Shown here: positions 63,953 to 64,000 of the stretch, piece after piece
Position numbering within the stretch: position 1 is the first letter of the stretch
Layout of the letters: the number at the start of each line of letters is the position of its first letter
DNA from: CATQGW01 sp965262235
GTDB lineage: Bacteria > Chloroflexota > Dehalococcoidia > Bin125
NCBI GenBank assembly: GCA_965262235.1
Contig: OZ253504.1
Span: 1,178,001 to 1,242,000, forward strand
Length of the DNA: 64,000 bases
Direction of reading: 5' to 3'
Notes under the pieces: model-generated
The model's database searches: none
What the model saw: the letters and a program-made list of their open reading frames with translations, nothing else
Told to the model about the DNA's origin: nothing
Position numbers and translations under genes: made by a program

Positions 63953-64000
63953 TCGATCCCCACCATCTGCACCGCCGCGTTCGACTTGTAGCGCCGATTG
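63949..64000 (-). CDS. C-terminal end of an unidentified gene upstream of cofE
   Basis: Only the last 16 codons (RRYKSNAAVQMVGIE preceded by Asn) and TGA are in the window. The TGA overlaps the cofE GTG by three bases, so the gene is probably co-transcribed with cofE and may belong to F420 metabolism. No family can be assigned from so little. Confidence 0.5.
   Translation of the reverse strand, partial: NRRYKSNAAVQMVGIE

Noticed and set aside
1..64000. tRNA, rRNA and CRISPR loci
   Set aside because: No cloverleaf-like sequence, rRNA signature or regular repeat-spacer array was seen on either strand; a covariance-model search would be needed to exclude small RNAs.

Overview
This is a 64 kb, very GC-rich, densely coded bacterial chromosome segment. 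Several gene families point to a Chloroflexota-like bacterium (Dehalococcoidia or SAR202 type); this is inference from content, and a high-GC actinobacterium is the alternative. The pointers are hopanoid synthesis by the HpnC/D/E route with squalene-hopene cyclase, coenzyme F420 synthesis (CofE) with F420-type oxidoreductases, HspR-controlled heat-shock genes, and many acyl-CoA and SDR enzymes. GTGA, ATGA and TGATG gene overlaps are frequent, and GTG and TTG starts are common.

Layout. 1-6.5 kb: two pairs of overlapping short-chain dehydrogenase (SDR) genes on the minus strand, each a canonical SDR followed by one that lacks catalytic residues. Between them lie a crotonase, a Panacea-type antitoxin with a small partner, a Fic protein, and a 118-bp tandem repeat. 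6.6-17.4 kb: lipoprotein, ABM-domain protein, ThDP enzyme, double PPOX protein, aspartyl-protease pair, four tandem VOC proteins, cell-wall amidase and acyl-CoA dehydrogenase. 17.5-17.7 kb: a nested palindromic, MITE-like element. 17.7-31.3 kb: housekeeping genes, including a 59-residue membrane protein, YqeK-like HD hydrolase, RuvB, a heterodimeric ABC exporter, GNAT, cytidylate-kinase-like protein, Hsp20, and a dnaJ-hspR-clpC operon. 31.3-36.9 kb: crotonase, DinB, LLM oxidoreductase, FG-GAP/UnbV protein and CoA transferase.

36.9-48.1 kb is accessory in character. It has a second palindromic element that abuts a truncated ORF before a DUF1828/DUF1829-like gene, and a DM13 protein. Three tandem carboxylesterases follow, flanked on both sides by decayed relics of the same family. 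Next come a RelE-like toxin with an acidic partner, two duplicated serine hydrolases, and an unrecognised two-gene unit (winged-helix-like protein plus NDT/TIR/SLOG-like protein).

48.2-64 kb: cyclase, macro-domain protein, cobalamin adenosyltransferase, beta-propeller, then a hopanoid cluster (Fur, prenyl synthase, squalene-hopene cyclase, GNAT with Cys tail, dodecin, HpnC, HpnD, HpnE). After it come a GGQ-domain protein, alpha/beta hydrolase, two SRPBCC proteins and CofE.

Two recurring promoter layouts are visible. In one, a TAGACT-type -10 lies about 35-44 nt before the start codon. In the other, a TAnnnT hexamer ends exactly 6 nt before the start codon with no Shine-Dalgarno, which suggests leaderless mRNAs. 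No rRNA, tRNA, CRISPR array or intact transposase gene was seen.
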